NCBI RefSeq assembly: GCF_001870485.1
Contig: NZ_MDKE01000044.1
Span: 120,490-184,489 of the forward strand
From: Oceanisphaera psychrotolerans
GTDB taxonomy: Bacteria > Pseudomonadota > Gammaproteobacteria > Enterobacterales > Aeromonadaceae
Reading direction: 5' to 3'
DNA length: 64,000 bases
This document shows, piece by piece, positions 38,043-47,794 of this stretch. Within the stretch, counting starts at the first letter, position 1. Every line of letters begins with the position of its first letter. The translations under genes and the position numbers were made by a program. The notes beneath the pieces are model-generated. The model saw nothing but the letters and a program-made list of their open reading frames with translations, searched no databases and had not been told where the DNA came from.

Positions 38043-39452
38043 ATGAAAACCCTGATAAACACAATGTTGGGAGCGGTGCTGCTGTTGTCGCCCGGGCTGT
38101 TATGGGCCGGTGGCAGCGTAAAACAGGCAGGTAACGAAGTGCAGTTGCCTATTCACAAGTCTCGCTCGCTGATGCTGGACAGACCTGCCAGTCGGGTATC
38201 GGTGGGTAACCCCGCTATTGCCGATGTTCTGGTGTTGCAAGACAGGGAGCTGTATCTGGTAGGTAAGTCGCTCGGCCATACCAACCTGATGGTGTGGGAC
38301 ATGAACGATGGCCTGATGCAGGTGTACGACATAGAAGTCAGCCATGACCTGCAGGGACTCAAAGAGCGGCTTTATCGCTTTTTGCCCAACGAGCCCATTC
38401 AGGTGCATACCTCTCAGGGGCAGTTGGTGATGAGTGGCGAGGTATCCGATCTTGATCGACTTAACGCGGCCTATGAACTGGGCCGGGGCTATGTGGTCGC
38501 CGCCGAAGGGGGCGTGGCCCGCTCCGAGGTTATGAATATGATGAGTGTGGGTGGGGGCCAGCAGGTGATGCTGGAAGTTACCGTGGCCGAGGTGGCGAGA
38601 GATACCTCCCGCAGTTGGGAGTCTGCTTTCGGTCTGAGTGTGGGCACCGGCAACTGGGATCTGAACCTGCTGCGTGACAGCGTTTCCCAGCTGGCCAATT
38701 TTGGCACCAATACCCTGGTGGGTACCCTGCAAACCGGTGACACCCTGTTCTCGGTGGCGCTGGACCTGGCCAAGACCCGCGGCCTGGCTCGGGTGCTGGC
38801 CGAGCCTCGCATTACCGCCATCAGCGGTCAGTCGGCCGAATTCCTTTCCGGTGGTGAATACCCTGTGCCGGTACCCACCGAAGATGGTGTGGCCGTCGAG
38901 TTCAAGGAGTTCGGGGTTGGGCTCAAGTTTACCCCGGTGGTGTTGAGCAGCGGAAAAATCAATCTTAACCTCAACCTGTCGGTGAGCGAGCCGGTGGTGG
39001 CCAACTCCGCCAATGTACCGCTGTTTGGCGATATTACCGCCCTCAGCAAACGCAGTGCCGGTACCACGGTAGAGCTGGGTGATGGCCAGACTATCGGCAT
39101 AGCCGGCCTGCTCAGCGAAAGCACCCGTGAGTCGGTTAGCCAGCTGCCCTTTGCCGGTGATATTCCGGTTCTGGGCAATCTGTTTACCAGCCGCAGCTAT
39201 GCCAAGGGCGAGTCCGAGCTGGTGATCATGGTAACTCCCCGTCTGGTACGACCCTTCGACAAACAGCAGGTGACCTTGCCCACCGAAGGCTTTATCGAGC
39301 CAAGCGATATGGAGTTTTATCTTTTGGGTAACATGTCTCGGCGCGATCGCGCTGGTGATCAAACCCCGTTGGCTCAGCCTTCCGGTAATACCGGCATGAA
39401 TCCCGCTGTGGCCGAAGGTGGCATGGAGCAGACTTATGGCCAGTCTTTATAG
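38043..39452 (+). CDS. rcpA: Tad secretin RcpA/CpaC
   Basis: A 469-residue type II/III secretin with a signal peptide ending LLWAGG. The pilus-specific N-terminal domain (PIHKSRSLMLDRPASRVSVG, LVGKSLGHTNLMVWD) is followed by a BON-like region and the secretin core (VMLEVTVAEVARDTSRSWE; FLSGGEYPVPVP; PVLGNLF; LVIMVTPRLVRP). It forms the outer-membrane pore for the Flp pilus. The ATG at 38043 is favoured by GGAGG five bases upstream over the GTG at 38037. Confidence 0.93.
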   Translation: MKTLINTMLGAVLLLSPGLLWAGGSVKQAGNEVQLPIHKSRSLMLDRPASRVSVGNPAIADVLVLQDRELYLVGKSLGHTNLMVWDMNDGLMQVYDIEVSHDLQGLKERLYRFLPNEPIQVHTSQGQLVMSGEVSDLDRLNAAYELGRGYVVAAEGGVARSEVMNMMSVGGGQQVMLEVTVAEVARDTSRSWESAFGLSVGTGNWDLNLLRDSVSQLANFGTNTLVGTLQTGDTLFSVALDLAKTRGLARVLAEPRITAISGQSAEFLSGGEYPVPVPTEDGVAVEFKEFGVGLKFTPVVLSSGKINLNLNLSVSEPVVANSANVPLFGDITALSKRSAGTTVELGDGQTIGIAGLLSESTRESVSQLPFAGDIPVLGNLFTSRSYAKGESELVIMVTPRLVRPFDKQQVTLPTEGFIEPSDMEFYLLGNMSRRDRAGDQTPLAQPSGNTGMNPAVAEGGMEQTYGQSL

Positions 39453-39488
39453 CCAGTACGAACAGTCGGTATCGAGAGGAGAAATGCG

Positions 39489-39758
39489 ATGAAAACAATA
39501 TTACTGATGCTGCTGGCGACTGGCGTATTGGCCGGTTGTGCGGGTGAACGTTACTACGACTTTGCCATGGGGGACAGCGTACAGGAGCTGGATGAGCTGC
39601 AAATCATGGATCCTGAGGCGGGGATGCGCAACGACGGTAAGATCGCGGCCCTGACCCTGAATGGCGAATATGGGGTGTCGCTGCACGACAAATACGTGAA
39701 AGGGGCCGAAGCGCCCAGTGAGGGGAAAACCCAGGTCACCCTCAATTTTGGCGATTAA
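39489..39758 (+). CDS. small lipoprotein of the tad locus
   Basis: An 89-residue protein with a clear lipobox (VLAGC, Cys18). The mature 70 residues start CAGERYYDFAMGDSVQELDEL and I do not recognise a family. It sits directly after the secretin gene, where other tad loci carry RcpB or a pilotin, so a secretin-helper role is plausible but not shown by homology. Confidence 0.65.
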   Translation: MKTILLMLLATGVLAGCAGERYYDFAMGDSVQELDELQIMDPEAGMRNDGKIAALTLNGEYGVSLHDKYVKGAEAPSEGKTQVTLNFGD

Positions 39759-39800
39759 ATTTCGGTGATTAAATCTCGGCGATTGATAAGCAGGAGAAAC

Positions 39801-41126
39801 ATGATGAAAGCGTTATCGCACCGCAAGCAACAGAAAGGCGCCGTGCTCGTCCTGGTGACGATAGCGCTCTTTACGCTGCTCGGCTTCACCGCCTTGGCGC
39901 TGGATGGGGGCTATCTGTTGCTGAACAAGACTCGGGTGCAGGATGCGGTGGACTCGGCCGCACTGAGTGGCGCCGAAACGCTTGACAAGGGAGGCAACCA
40001 CAATGCAGCCCGGCAAGCAGTAGAAGCGACTCTGACGGCTATTTTATCTGGTGATGGGTTCAGCCGGGTTAATATCGATACAGGTAACTTAGCCGAGGAT
40101 GTGACGGTAGAATTTTCTCACACTGTATATAACCTAGCGGGAGATAAATTCGAATTTAAACACACCGATGATGAAGCTGCACGTTATATCCGGGTGACTC
40201 TGCCCACAGTGCCGGTGGATCAATTCTTTTCACAGTTGCTTATTGATATCTGGCAGGTGGGGGCTTCGGCGGTTGCCGGCGCAAGCCCGACTATCCAGGA
40301 TCCTTGCCAGATTATTCCATTGATGATGTGTGTCAACGATACCAACCCACCTGACCCTGACTATCTACCCGATGATTATGATTATGGGTTTACACCTTCC
40401 AGTGACAGTGAGAGGGGGGATGTGGTGGTTATAAAGGTGCCAACCAATAACACGCCAGTCGGGCCGGGTAACTTTTTAGCGGTGGATCTGGGGGGACCTG
40501 GTGCGGATGGCTATCGGGATGGTCTGGCGGGTGCCTTGACCGACGCCTCATGTATTGCCAAGGGTGATGATATCACGACAAAAACCGGGAATATGATAGG
40601 ACCTACCACGGCCGGCTTGAATACCCGTTTTGGCAAGTATAAAAGCCCGATGAGTGAGCCAATGGATGCCCCGTCATCCGCAGGGTCTGATGCTTTTTAT
40701 GCGGATTGTGCCGTTCCTAACTTGACGCCCTTGAAATTCAAATCATCCGACTTTTCTTCCACAGCAGGCAGCACAGTGCTGAACGATACCGCTCTGCTGA
40801 GCAAGTTGCAGAGCTATCCGGATTATGTAAATAAGTACGGGAGTTATTCAACCGTACCCAATACGCAGCATTGCATGCCTAAGCGGCGAATGGTCAAGGT
40901 GCCGGTGGGTAACTGCAGCGGTATCAACCAGGGAAAAACGACAGTGCCCTCCATGGGGACCGCCTGTATGTACCTGATTCAGGAGGTGACGGGGCAGGGG
41001 ACGGATCAGTTTATCGTTGCCGAGTTCGTCAAAAACTGCACGGCCGAAGGTGTGGGTAACAGCAATTTAAATAACGGTCCCTATCGGTTGGTGTTATATA
41101 AAAATGAGATGGGAGGCGATTCATAA
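39801..41126 (+). CDS. tadG: TadG-like pilus assembly protein
   Basis: A 441-residue protein. The N-terminal KGAVLVLVTIALFTLLGFTA helix and the following ALDGGYLLLNKTRVQDAVDSAALSGAE region (two adjoining stretches) are the Tad/TadG signature. The rest is periplasmic, with several Cys and no von Willebrand domain that I can identify. The ATG at 39801 follows CAGGAG; an earlier in-frame start at 39765 is less likely. It ends in a TAATG overlap with the next gene. Confidence 0.85.
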   Translation: MMKALSHRKQQKGAVLVLVTIALFTLLGFTALALDGGYLLLNKTRVQDAVDSAALSGAETLDKGGNHNAARQAVEATLTAILSGDGFSRVNIDTGNLAEDVTVEFSHTVYNLAGDKFEFKHTDDEAARYIRVTLPTVPVDQFFSQLLIDIWQVGASAVAGASPTIQDPCQIIPLMMCVNDTNPPDPDYLPDDYDYGFTPSSDSERGDVVVIKVPTNNTPVGPGNFLAVDLGGPGADGYRDGLAGALTDASCIAKGDDITTKTGNMIGPTTAGLNTRFGKYKSPMSEPMDAPSSAGSDAFYADCAVPNLTPLKFKSSDFSSTAGSTVLNDTALLSKLQSYPDYVNKYGSYSTVPNTQHCMPKRRMVKVPVGNCSGINQGKTTVPSMGTACMYLIQEVTGQGTDQFIVAEFVKNCTAEGVGNSNLNNGPYRLVLYKNEMGGDS

Positions 41127-41575
41127 TGATGCGCTTATCCAGGCAAAGAGGGCTGGCTGCCGTTGAGGCAACCATAGTTCTGCCTATCATGTTGCTGTTG
41201 ATGCTGACCATCGGGGAGTTTGGGCGCCTGCTCTACGAATACAATACCTTGACCAAGGCAGTTAGGGCTGGAGCTCGAACCGCCAGTGTTAGCCCTAATC
41301 CGGGCAATTTTGATGTCAGCCTGGTGCAGGACAAGACCAGAAATATGATCCTTTATGGCCAGGAAACCATAGGTACAAAAACCGTTTTGCCGGGGCTGAA
41401 AGCCGAAGACATAAATGTTTCACCGTTATTGATAGATGGTGAGACTTATGTACAGATCCATGTCAGTTATGACTGGCAGCCAATGTTTGGTGATAGCTTC
41501 AATATGTTCTTTGGCAATACCATTTCATTAAATTTTCCATTAGAAACCAGTATGATAATGAGGGCGTTATTATGA
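41126..41575 (+). CDS. tadE: TadE-like pseudopilin
   Basis: A 149-residue TadE-family protein. After a short leader comes the processing region RGLAAVEATIVLPIMLLLML with Glu at +5 after the expected cleavage site and a hydrophobic helix. The periplasmic part includes the family-like EFGRLLYEYNTLTKAVRAG. It overlaps both neighbours by 1-4 bases, so the three pseudopilin-like genes are coupled. Confidence 0.85.
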   Translation: MMRLSRQRGLAAVEATIVLPIMLLLMLTIGEFGRLLYEYNTLTKAVRAGARTASVSPNPGNFDVSLVQDKTRNMILYGQETIGTKTVLPGLKAEDINVSPLLIDGETYVQIHVSYDWQPMFGDSFNMFFGNTISLNFPLETSMIMRALL

Positions 41576-42066
41576 ATCGTCGCTCCATTCAGTTGCAAAA
41601 AGGCACCACAACGGTGGAGTTCGCTATAGTGGGGGCTGTGGTGTTTTTAACCATGTTTGCGGTGATGGAGGCGGGCCGGCTGCTTTATACTTGGGGAGTA
41701 CTCAATGAGGCGTCTCGCCGGGCTGCACGACTGGCAACGGTGTGCCTGGTTGATGATGTACAGGGAGGCGTGGTAGCGGGACAGGTTGTCCAGCAATTGG
41801 GGGGATCGTTGCCGGGTTTTATTCCAGGAAACCTAGATTTCAAATATCTCGATGAGACGGGCAAAGAACTCACCGCACCTGAAGGCGCGGATTCTAACAG
41901 CATTCGTTATATTCGCAGTCAGATAGTCAATTATCAATACCAGATGATATTGCCGTTAACGGTGGATTTGTCCATGTTGGCACCGGATTTTTCCAGTACT
42001 TTACGGGCTGAAAGCCTAGGGATAACTAAATCCGGAAACATTTCATGTGACACCGGAGGAGCCTGA
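41572..42066 (+). CDS. tadF: TadE/TadF-like pseudopilin
   Basis: A 164-residue protein with KGTTTVEFAIVGAVVFLTMF as the processing and helix region (Glu at +5) and EAGRLLYTWGVLNEASRRAAR after it, the TadE/F pattern. Two Cys in the periplasmic part could pair. It is assigned to TadF by position after TadE; the families are hard to separate. Confidence 0.78.
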   Translation: MNRRSIQLQKGTTTVEFAIVGAVVFLTMFAVMEAGRLLYTWGVLNEASRRAARLATVCLVDDVQGGVVAGQVVQQLGGSLPGFIPGNLDFKYLDETGKELTAPEGADSNSIRYIRSQIVNYQYQMILPLTVDLSMLAPDFSSTLRAESLGITKSGNISCDTGGA

Positions 42067-42069
42067 TTT

Positions 42070-43284
42070 ATGACAGACGCCAAAATTGTAGAACTGGAAA
42101 GCGATTCATCAACTCGTTCGATCTTGGCCTGTCCGTTGCAAATCAGCGTGATAGATCCGGACGGTCGCTTATGGCCGCAGTTGCAGAGCGAACTGCAATC
42201 CAGTCAGTTGCAGTTGCGACGGTTATCCGAACAGGAAGCGTTGCCCAAGCCGGGCCGGCAGGTATTGTTGCTGGTGGATCACCCCATGATCTCCATGGTG
42301 TACGATGAACTGGAGCGCCGGTCGGCGCAGTCGCCGCCGGTCATCGTGGTAGGCGACCCCAGTCATACTGCGCTGATGCGCCGTTCCATGCGGCTGGGCG
42401 CGGTGGACTTTTTACCCTTCGAATATCAGCCGGCAGAACTGTGGTCGGCTCTGACCCGGGTGGCGGACAAACTGGCGGCCAGCGCCCGGCTGGCACCGGT
42501 GACCGTGGTGGTGAACGGCAAACCCGGGTCCGGCGCCAGTTTTATCTGTGCCAATCTGGGCTATGCTCTTAGCCAGACCGATGACGACGACAAGGTATTG
42601 CTGGTTGATGCCAACCTACACTACGGCTCGCTGGCGGATTATCTCAACGTACACGACAAGCAGGGTAGCCTGGCCAGTGGCATGCTCAGGGCCACGGAGA
42701 TGGATGCGATGGCGCTGTCTGGCATGGTCAGTCCGGCACGGGAGCGGCTCGATGTGCTGCCGTCGTTGCCACCATCGCTGACCGAACACTACGTGCCTAC
42801 GGCCAAAAGCTGTTCCCAGCTGATGTATCTGCTGCGCAGCCAGTACCAGCAGGTGGTGGTGGACCTGTCCCGCGGACCCGAGAGCTGGAACTTGCCGGTT
42901 CTGGAATGTGCCGACCATGTACTGGTGGTCATGCAGCAGTCGCTGTCTGCTCTGCGGGAAACCATGTATCTGCTGAAACGTCTCCGGCACGAGCTGGGCA
43001 TACCGAAAGGCAGAATTATTCTGCTGATAAACCGTTACGACAAGCGGAAGGATCTCACCTTAAAGAAAATAGAACAGACCACCGAAATCACGCATATCCT
43101 GACGTTGCTCAATGACTTTACCCTGGCGGAAAACTGCACCGATTTGGGTAAGCTGGTGGTGGAAATAGAAAAAAAACATAAGTTGGTCAAGGTGTTCGAA
43201 GACATTGTCGATGAAATCAAGCCGCAGGATGCGGCAGCGGTTACAAAGCCGGGCTTGCTTAAAAGATGGTTTGGCCAAGGCTGA
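42070..43284 (+). CDS. tadZ: Tad pilus localisation ATPase TadZ/CpaE
   Basis: A 404-residue protein with an atypical receiver-like N-terminal domain (about 20-135) and a MinD/ParA-like ATPase domain. The P-loop reads NGKPGSGAS, keeping the deviant first Lys but replacing the usual second Lys with Ala, as reported for some TadZ proteins. VLLVDANLHYGSLADYL supplies the following Asp motif. It acts at the cell pole to place the Tad machine. The next gene, the motor ATPase, is 65 bases on. Confidence 0.88.
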   Translation: MTDAKIVELESDSSTRSILACPLQISVIDPDGRLWPQLQSELQSSQLQLRRLSEQEALPKPGRQVLLLVDHPMISMVYDELERRSAQSPPVIVVGDPSHTALMRRSMRLGAVDFLPFEYQPAELWSALTRVADKLAASARLAPVTVVVNGKPGSGASFICANLGYALSQTDDDDKVLLVDANLHYGSLADYLNVHDKQGSLASGMLRATEMDAMALSGMVSPARERLDVLPSLPPSLTEHYVPTAKSCSQLMYLLRSQYQQVVVDLSRGPESWNLPVLECADHVLVVMQQSLSALRETMYLLKRLRHELGIPKGRIILLINRYDKRKDLTLKKIEQTTEITHILTLLNDFTLAENCTDLGKLVVEIEKKHKLVKVFEDIVDEIKPQDAAAVTKPGLLKRWFGQG

Positions 43285-43349
43285 AGAACGGGTTTGGTCA
43301 GCACGAAATAATGGGTTTGACCAATACAGGATAACAATGGGGGTCAAGG

Positions 43350-44656
43350 ATGAACCTGGAAGATTATATTCTTAACAGCGACGAAGAAAGCCACAAACAT
43401 CGTCTGTATGGCAAGCTGATGGATATGCTGGACTTGCCCATGTTACAGACCATTTCTCGTGAACAGGCCAGCGAACAGATTGAACGCCTGTGTTTTCAGA
43501 TAATGCAGGACTCGCCTACCCCCTTGTCGGTTGACTCCCGTCACAAGATAGTGCGTCAGCTGCTCGATGAAATTCTGGGGCACGGCCCGCTTGAGCCCTT
43601 GCTGGCCGACCCCGGTATCGCCGATATCATGGTGAACGGCGCCAAAAACATTTATGTAGAGCGCCGGGGCCGTATAGAGCGAGTACCGCTGACCTTTAAT
43701 GACGATGCCCATCTGATGGGGGTGATAGAGCGTATCGTTTCCAGCGTGGGCCGCCGGATCGACGAACTGTCACCCATGGTGGATGCCCGTTTGAAAGACG
43801 CTCCCGGGTCAACGCCATTATTCCGCCGCTGGCGTTGAATGGCCCCGTGCTGTCCATACGCCGGTTTACGGTCGAAAAGCTGGCTATTGACACCCTGATC
43901 GACTTCGGCACCATCACTTCGGCGGTGGCCGAGGTGATGGAGGCGGTGGTCAAGGGCAAGCTCAACATTCTGATCTCCGGTGGTACCGGCACCGGTAAAA
44001 CTACCTTCCTGAATATCCTGTCCGGCTTTATTCCGGCCAACCAGCGCATCATCACGGTAGAAGACTCCGCCGAGCTGCAACTGCAGCAGCCTCATGTGGT
44101 CCAGCTGGAAAGTCGGCCTGCCAACGTTGAAGGGCGGGGGGAAGTCGCGATGCGTGACCTGGTCAAAAACACCCTGCGGATGCGGCCCGACCGTATCGTG
44201 GTGGGGGAGGTGCGCGGTGCCGAGGCGTTCGACATGCTCACCGCCATGAATACCGGTCACGAAGGCTCACTTACCACCATTCACGCCAATACCCCACGGG
44301 ATGCTCTGGGGCGACTCGAAAACATGGTGTCCATGACCGGCTTCGACATGCCGGTAAAGAACATTCGGGCTCAGGTGGCGTCGGCACTGGATCTGATTAT
44401 TCAGCTGGAGCGGCAGGAAGACGGCCGGCGACGCATGGTCAGCATGCAGGAGGTACACGGCATGGAAGGGGAAACCATTACCATGTCGGAAATTTTTACC
44501 TTCGAGCGCACCGGTATCGACGCCGAGGGCAACGTGCAGGGGCGCCATCGCCCAACCGGGGTGATGCCCAACTTCTACGATCGCCTGGCCCGTCGTGGCA
44601 TGGTGTTACCGCGCAGCCTCTTTGGTGACGACGAGCTGCATAAGGGCATTTTTTAG
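43350..44656 (+). CDS. tadA: Tad secretion ATPase TadA/CpaF (apparent 1-base frameshift)
   Basis: A type II/IV secretion ATPase. The first frame holds the N-terminal domain ([23 protein letters not shown]) and stops at 43838; the second begins within [10 protein letters not shown] and carries Walker [13 protein letters not shown], the Asp box EDSAELQL, and [13 protein letters not shown] as Walker B. One missing G at about 43800 (GACGC to GACGGC) restores [16 protein letters not shown], so about 436 residues in one frame. It powers Flp pilus assembly with TadB and TadC encoded downstream. All other tad genes but tadD are intact, so a sequence error is likely. Confidence 0.9.
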
Positions 44657-44667
44657 CGGGAGGTCTT

Positions 44668-45642
44668 ATGACCAGTAATACCCTTATCTTTCTGGCGCTG
44701 GTGGGGCTGGCGGTGGTGTTTTTGAGTCTGGCCATGTTTGTGCCGGTGACTCAGCCCAGGCTGAATCGTTCTGCCCTGCTCAAGCGGCGGCTCGAGGCGC
44801 TGGAGGCGGAAAATCGCGAACAGCAACAGGTCTCCATCTATCGTACCAAACGACTGGATGCCCTTTCGCCGTTGCTGCGGCGTCTGGAAACCTCGGCGTT
44901 GATGGAGCGGGTAGCCTTTGCGCTGGAACTGGCCGGCTCGCGGCTTTATGCCTATCAGCTGGTGCTTATGATCGGCGCTGGGAGCCTGATGCTGGCGGTG
45001 CTCTGCTGGTGGCTGTGGCAGAGCTGGCTGCTGGTGCTGATGGCGCTGGTGTTGCCCGCCCTGGCCGTACACCTCAAGCTCAAACGTAATTACTATCATC
45101 GGCTGGCGCTGTATGAGCAGCAGTTACCGGAGGCGCTGGATATCATGAAGCGGGGTCTTCAGGCGGGATATTCCTTTGCCGACACCATCAAGCTCATCAG
45201 CGAGCAGATGCCCAATCCGCTGGGGCGGGAGTTTGCGCTGGTGTTTGCCGACATCAACTATCGCAAGGATATCCGCAAGGCCATGACCGGGCTGCTGGAG
45301 CGGGTGCCCAGTGTGTCCAACATGGCGCTGATCAGCGCGGTACAGGTACAGCGGGAAACCGGTGGTAACCTGGTGGAGAATATCGACAAGCTGGCCACCA
45401 TTATCCGTGACCGGTTCAAATTCAACCGCCATGTCAGAACGCTGTCGGCAGAGGGACGCATGTCGGGCTGGGTGCTGGTGCTGACCCCCTTCGCCTTGTT
45501 TGCGTTGATGTATGTGACTACACCGAGTTATATCACCGAGCTGGTCACGACCAAGGATGGGCGCCGGCTATTGATTTATGGCGGTATCGCCATGACGCTG
45601 GGTATCTGGTGGATCAGCCGCATTATCAAGATCGAGGTGTAA
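44668..45642 (+). CDS. tadB: Tad platform protein TadB
   Basis: A 324-residue inner-membrane protein of the GspF/TadB family. A first helix is near residue 10, two more lie about 92-130, and the cytoplasmic domain contains EQQLPEALDIMKRGLQAGYSF and VQVQRETGGNLVENIDKLA, both characteristic. Two helices end the protein. With TadC it forms the membrane platform for pilus assembly. Ribosome site GGGAGG precedes the ATG. Confidence 0.93.
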   Translation: MTSNTLIFLALVGLAVVFLSLAMFVPVTQPRLNRSALLKRRLEALEAENREQQQVSIYRTKRLDALSPLLRRLETSALMERVAFALELAGSRLYAYQLVLMIGAGSLMLAVLCWWLWQSWLLVLMALVLPALAVHLKLKRNYYHRLALYEQQLPEALDIMKRGLQAGYSFADTIKLISEQMPNPLGREFALVFADINYRKDIRKAMTGLLERVPSVSNMALISAVQVQRETGGNLVENIDKLATIIRDRFKFNRHVRTLSAEGRMSGWVLVLTPFALFALMYVTTPSYITELVTTKDGRRLLIYGGIAMTLGIWWISRIIKIEV

Positions 45643-45643
45643 C

Positions 45644-46591
45644 ATGACGGATCTGATGGAGCTGTTTAAAGCGAGTATGGCGGAGACACAGATACGCCAG
45701 TGGCTGTTGATCGGCGGGGTGGCACTGTCGGCCATCACCCTGTTCTGGGGGCTGGCCCTGGTAGCGGGAGGGGTAGTCAACCCCTATCGCCGGCGGCTGA
45801 ATCACATGCAACAGGAGGTGGAAGAGCAGCAGCAGGACAGCCTGGAGCACCGACTGGTACTGGCCAAAAACGGCGGCACCGGTACCTTCAGTGGTCACCG
45901 GGTGCGCACCCTGCTGGTGCATGCCGGTTTTCAGAAAAATTCTGCCTACCGCGTGTTCAACGGCATACGGCTGCTGGTGGTGATGTTATCTGTGCTGATT
46001 GCACTTGCGATCATGCTGACCAGCACCCCGCTGTCCTACAACATTATCATGCTGTTACTGGTGGTGGTGGGCTACGTGGCCTATATTTTGCCCGTATTTG
46101 TGCTGGAGCGCCTGGCCAATCGGCGCATGACGCAGATGAAAATGGCGATGCCGGATGCGCTGGACCTGCTGGTGGTATGTACCGAGGCGGGCATGGGCTT
46201 CAAGGCCGCCTTGCAGCGGGTGGCGCGGGAGATCAGCCTTAATCATGAAGAACTGGCCGAAGAGCTGGGGCTGATTTCCGCCAAGTTGCGGGCGGGGCTC
46301 AGCATGCAGCAGTCGTTTGAGGAATTCATTCTGCGTACCGGGCTGGAAGACTTCCGCAGCCTGAACGTGGCGATTAATCAGTGCATCCAGTTGGGTACCA
46401 GTATCGCCGAAACCCTGCGTACTTATGCCGATGAATACCGCATCAAGCGCAAGCAGGAGGCGGAAGAACTGGCGGCCAAAATTGGCACCAAGATGATTTT
46501 CCCGCTGGTCTTTTTTATCTGGCCATCCTTTTTTATCGTCGCCATCGGGCCGGCCTTGCTCAAGGTGTTCAAGGTGTTTGGCAGCATGTAG
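45644..46591 (+). CDS. tadC: Tad platform protein TadC
   Basis: A 315-residue GspF-type membrane protein. MKMAMPDALDLLVVCTEAGM and LAEELGLISAKLRAG mark the family domain; helices lie near 22-45, 100-150 and at the C-terminus (MIFPLVFFIWPSFFIVAIGP). It starts one base after the tadB stop, with AGGTGT as ribosome site, and partners TadB. Confidence 0.92.
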   Translation: MTDLMELFKASMAETQIRQWLLIGGVALSAITLFWGLALVAGGVVNPYRRRLNHMQQEVEEQQQDSLEHRLVLAKNGGTGTFSGHRVRTLLVHAGFQKNSAYRVFNGIRLLVVMLSVLIALAIMLTSTPLSYNIIMLLLVVVGYVAYILPVFVLERLANRRMTQMKMAMPDALDLLVVCTEAGMGFKAALQRVAREISLNHEELAEELGLISAKLRAGLSMQQSFEEFILRTGLEDFRSLNVAINQCIQLGTSIAETLRTYADEYRIKRKQEAEELAAKIGTKMIFPLVFFIWPSFFIVAIGPALLKVFKVFGSM

Positions 46592-46713
46592 TCGCTGTCA
46601 TCATGGGATTCATGCCGGCAAGATCAATCGGCAGGCGGAATGCGATTAACCCGGTGAGAAGTGTTTTTTTGGCTATGCTTTCTTTGACCACGGACTGGTT
46701 TAAGGATCTGACA

Positions 46714-47666
46714 ATGAACAACAAGAAGACGATTGCGCTAGTCACGATGCTGCTGTTAAGTGGCTGTGCCAGTACCAACGATGCGAATGATAGCGGGCTG
46801 TTGGGAGTCAAGTCCCCCGGCTCGGGGGTGATCAAACCGACCAATGCGACCGAGGCCAGTATGCTGATTGCTCAGTCCCAGGCATCGGGCAATGCGGACT
46901 CCATGATTTATGCCTATCGTCAGGCACTGGAATTTCATCAGTTTAACAAGGCCGACGTTTACTTCAATATCGCCAGGCTGGAGCAACAACGCGACAATAA
47001 CAGCCAGGCCGAAGCGGCGTATCGCCAGGCCATGGCCAGCGATCTGAAACGACCGGAGCTGAAAGAAGCCCTGGCGTTATTACTGGTGGACATGAAACGT
47101 CATCAGGAAGCCGAGACCCTGTTGCAGGAGGTGGTGGCGGCCGACCAGTCTCGGCTCAAGGCATCAACAGGGGAGGCGGGCGCCTGCGTCACCGATAATG
47201 AGTCCCCCTGGCGTAGCTACAATGGACTTGGGTTATTGGCGGACATCATGGAGCAGGGTGAGCAGGCTCGTCAGTATTACCAGTGCGCCCTCAACATACA
47301 GCCGGGCCTGGCCATGCTGCATACCAATCTGGGCTTCTCCTATTACCTGGAAGGCGAGTACCCCCAGGCCGAGCGGGCGCTGACCCGGGCGGTGAATCAG
47401 GATCCGCAATACCGGCGAGCCTGGAGTAATCTGGGGCTGCTGTATTATCGCTGGGGGCGCAAGTCGGAAGCCCTGGCGGCCTTGCGCAAGAATGGCTCTC
47501 AGGCCGAGGCACTCAACGACCTGGCTATATCGCCATGATGGAAGGTGCCTACGAAGAGGCCGGCAGCCTTTTTCAGCGCGCCATCGATGCTTCACCTCGT
47601 TATTACCCCAAGGCGGTGGCCAATCTGGGTCAGGCCAAGACCATGTCGGCGGTAGCCAAACGCTAA
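46714..47666 (+). CDS. tadD: TadD-like TPR lipoprotein (apparent 1-base frameshift)
   Basis: A lipoprotein signal (LLLSGC, Cys15) is followed by tetratricopeptide repeats (NIARLEQQRDNNSQAEAAYR, HTNLGFSYYLEGEYPQAERA, WSNLGLLYYRWGRKSEALAA). The frame stops at 47538, but one added G at about 47523 gives ALNDLGYIAMMEGAYEEAGS and a final repeat ending at 47666, about 317 residues. TadD resembles PilF/PilW and helps place the RcpA secretin in the outer membrane. It closes the tad operon. Confidence 0.87.
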
Positions 47667-47690
47667 CAGTGCCAATAATGGCACGTTGCT

Positions 47691-47718
47691 CCGGCCTGCG
47701 AGCTCAGGCCGGCGTTTT
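47691..47718 (+). terminator. terminator of the tad operon
   Basis: CCGGCCTG-N6-CAGGCCGG then CGTTTT, preceded by a second small stem GTGCCA-N4-TGGCAC (47669-47684). Confidence 0.65.
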
Positions 47719-47763
47719 CGTTGGAGTGGCCATACCTGCGTATCTGCAGTATGAAAAGGCATT

Positions 47764-47794
47764 AAAGAACGGCTGCTGATTGCAGCCGTTCTTT
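47764..47794 (-). terminator. terminator at the end of bioA
   Basis: AAAGAACGGCTGC-N5-GCAGCCGTTCTTT, a perfect 13-bp stem that overlaps the bioA stop codon; it has A/T runs on both sides and can act in both directions. Confidence 0.8.
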
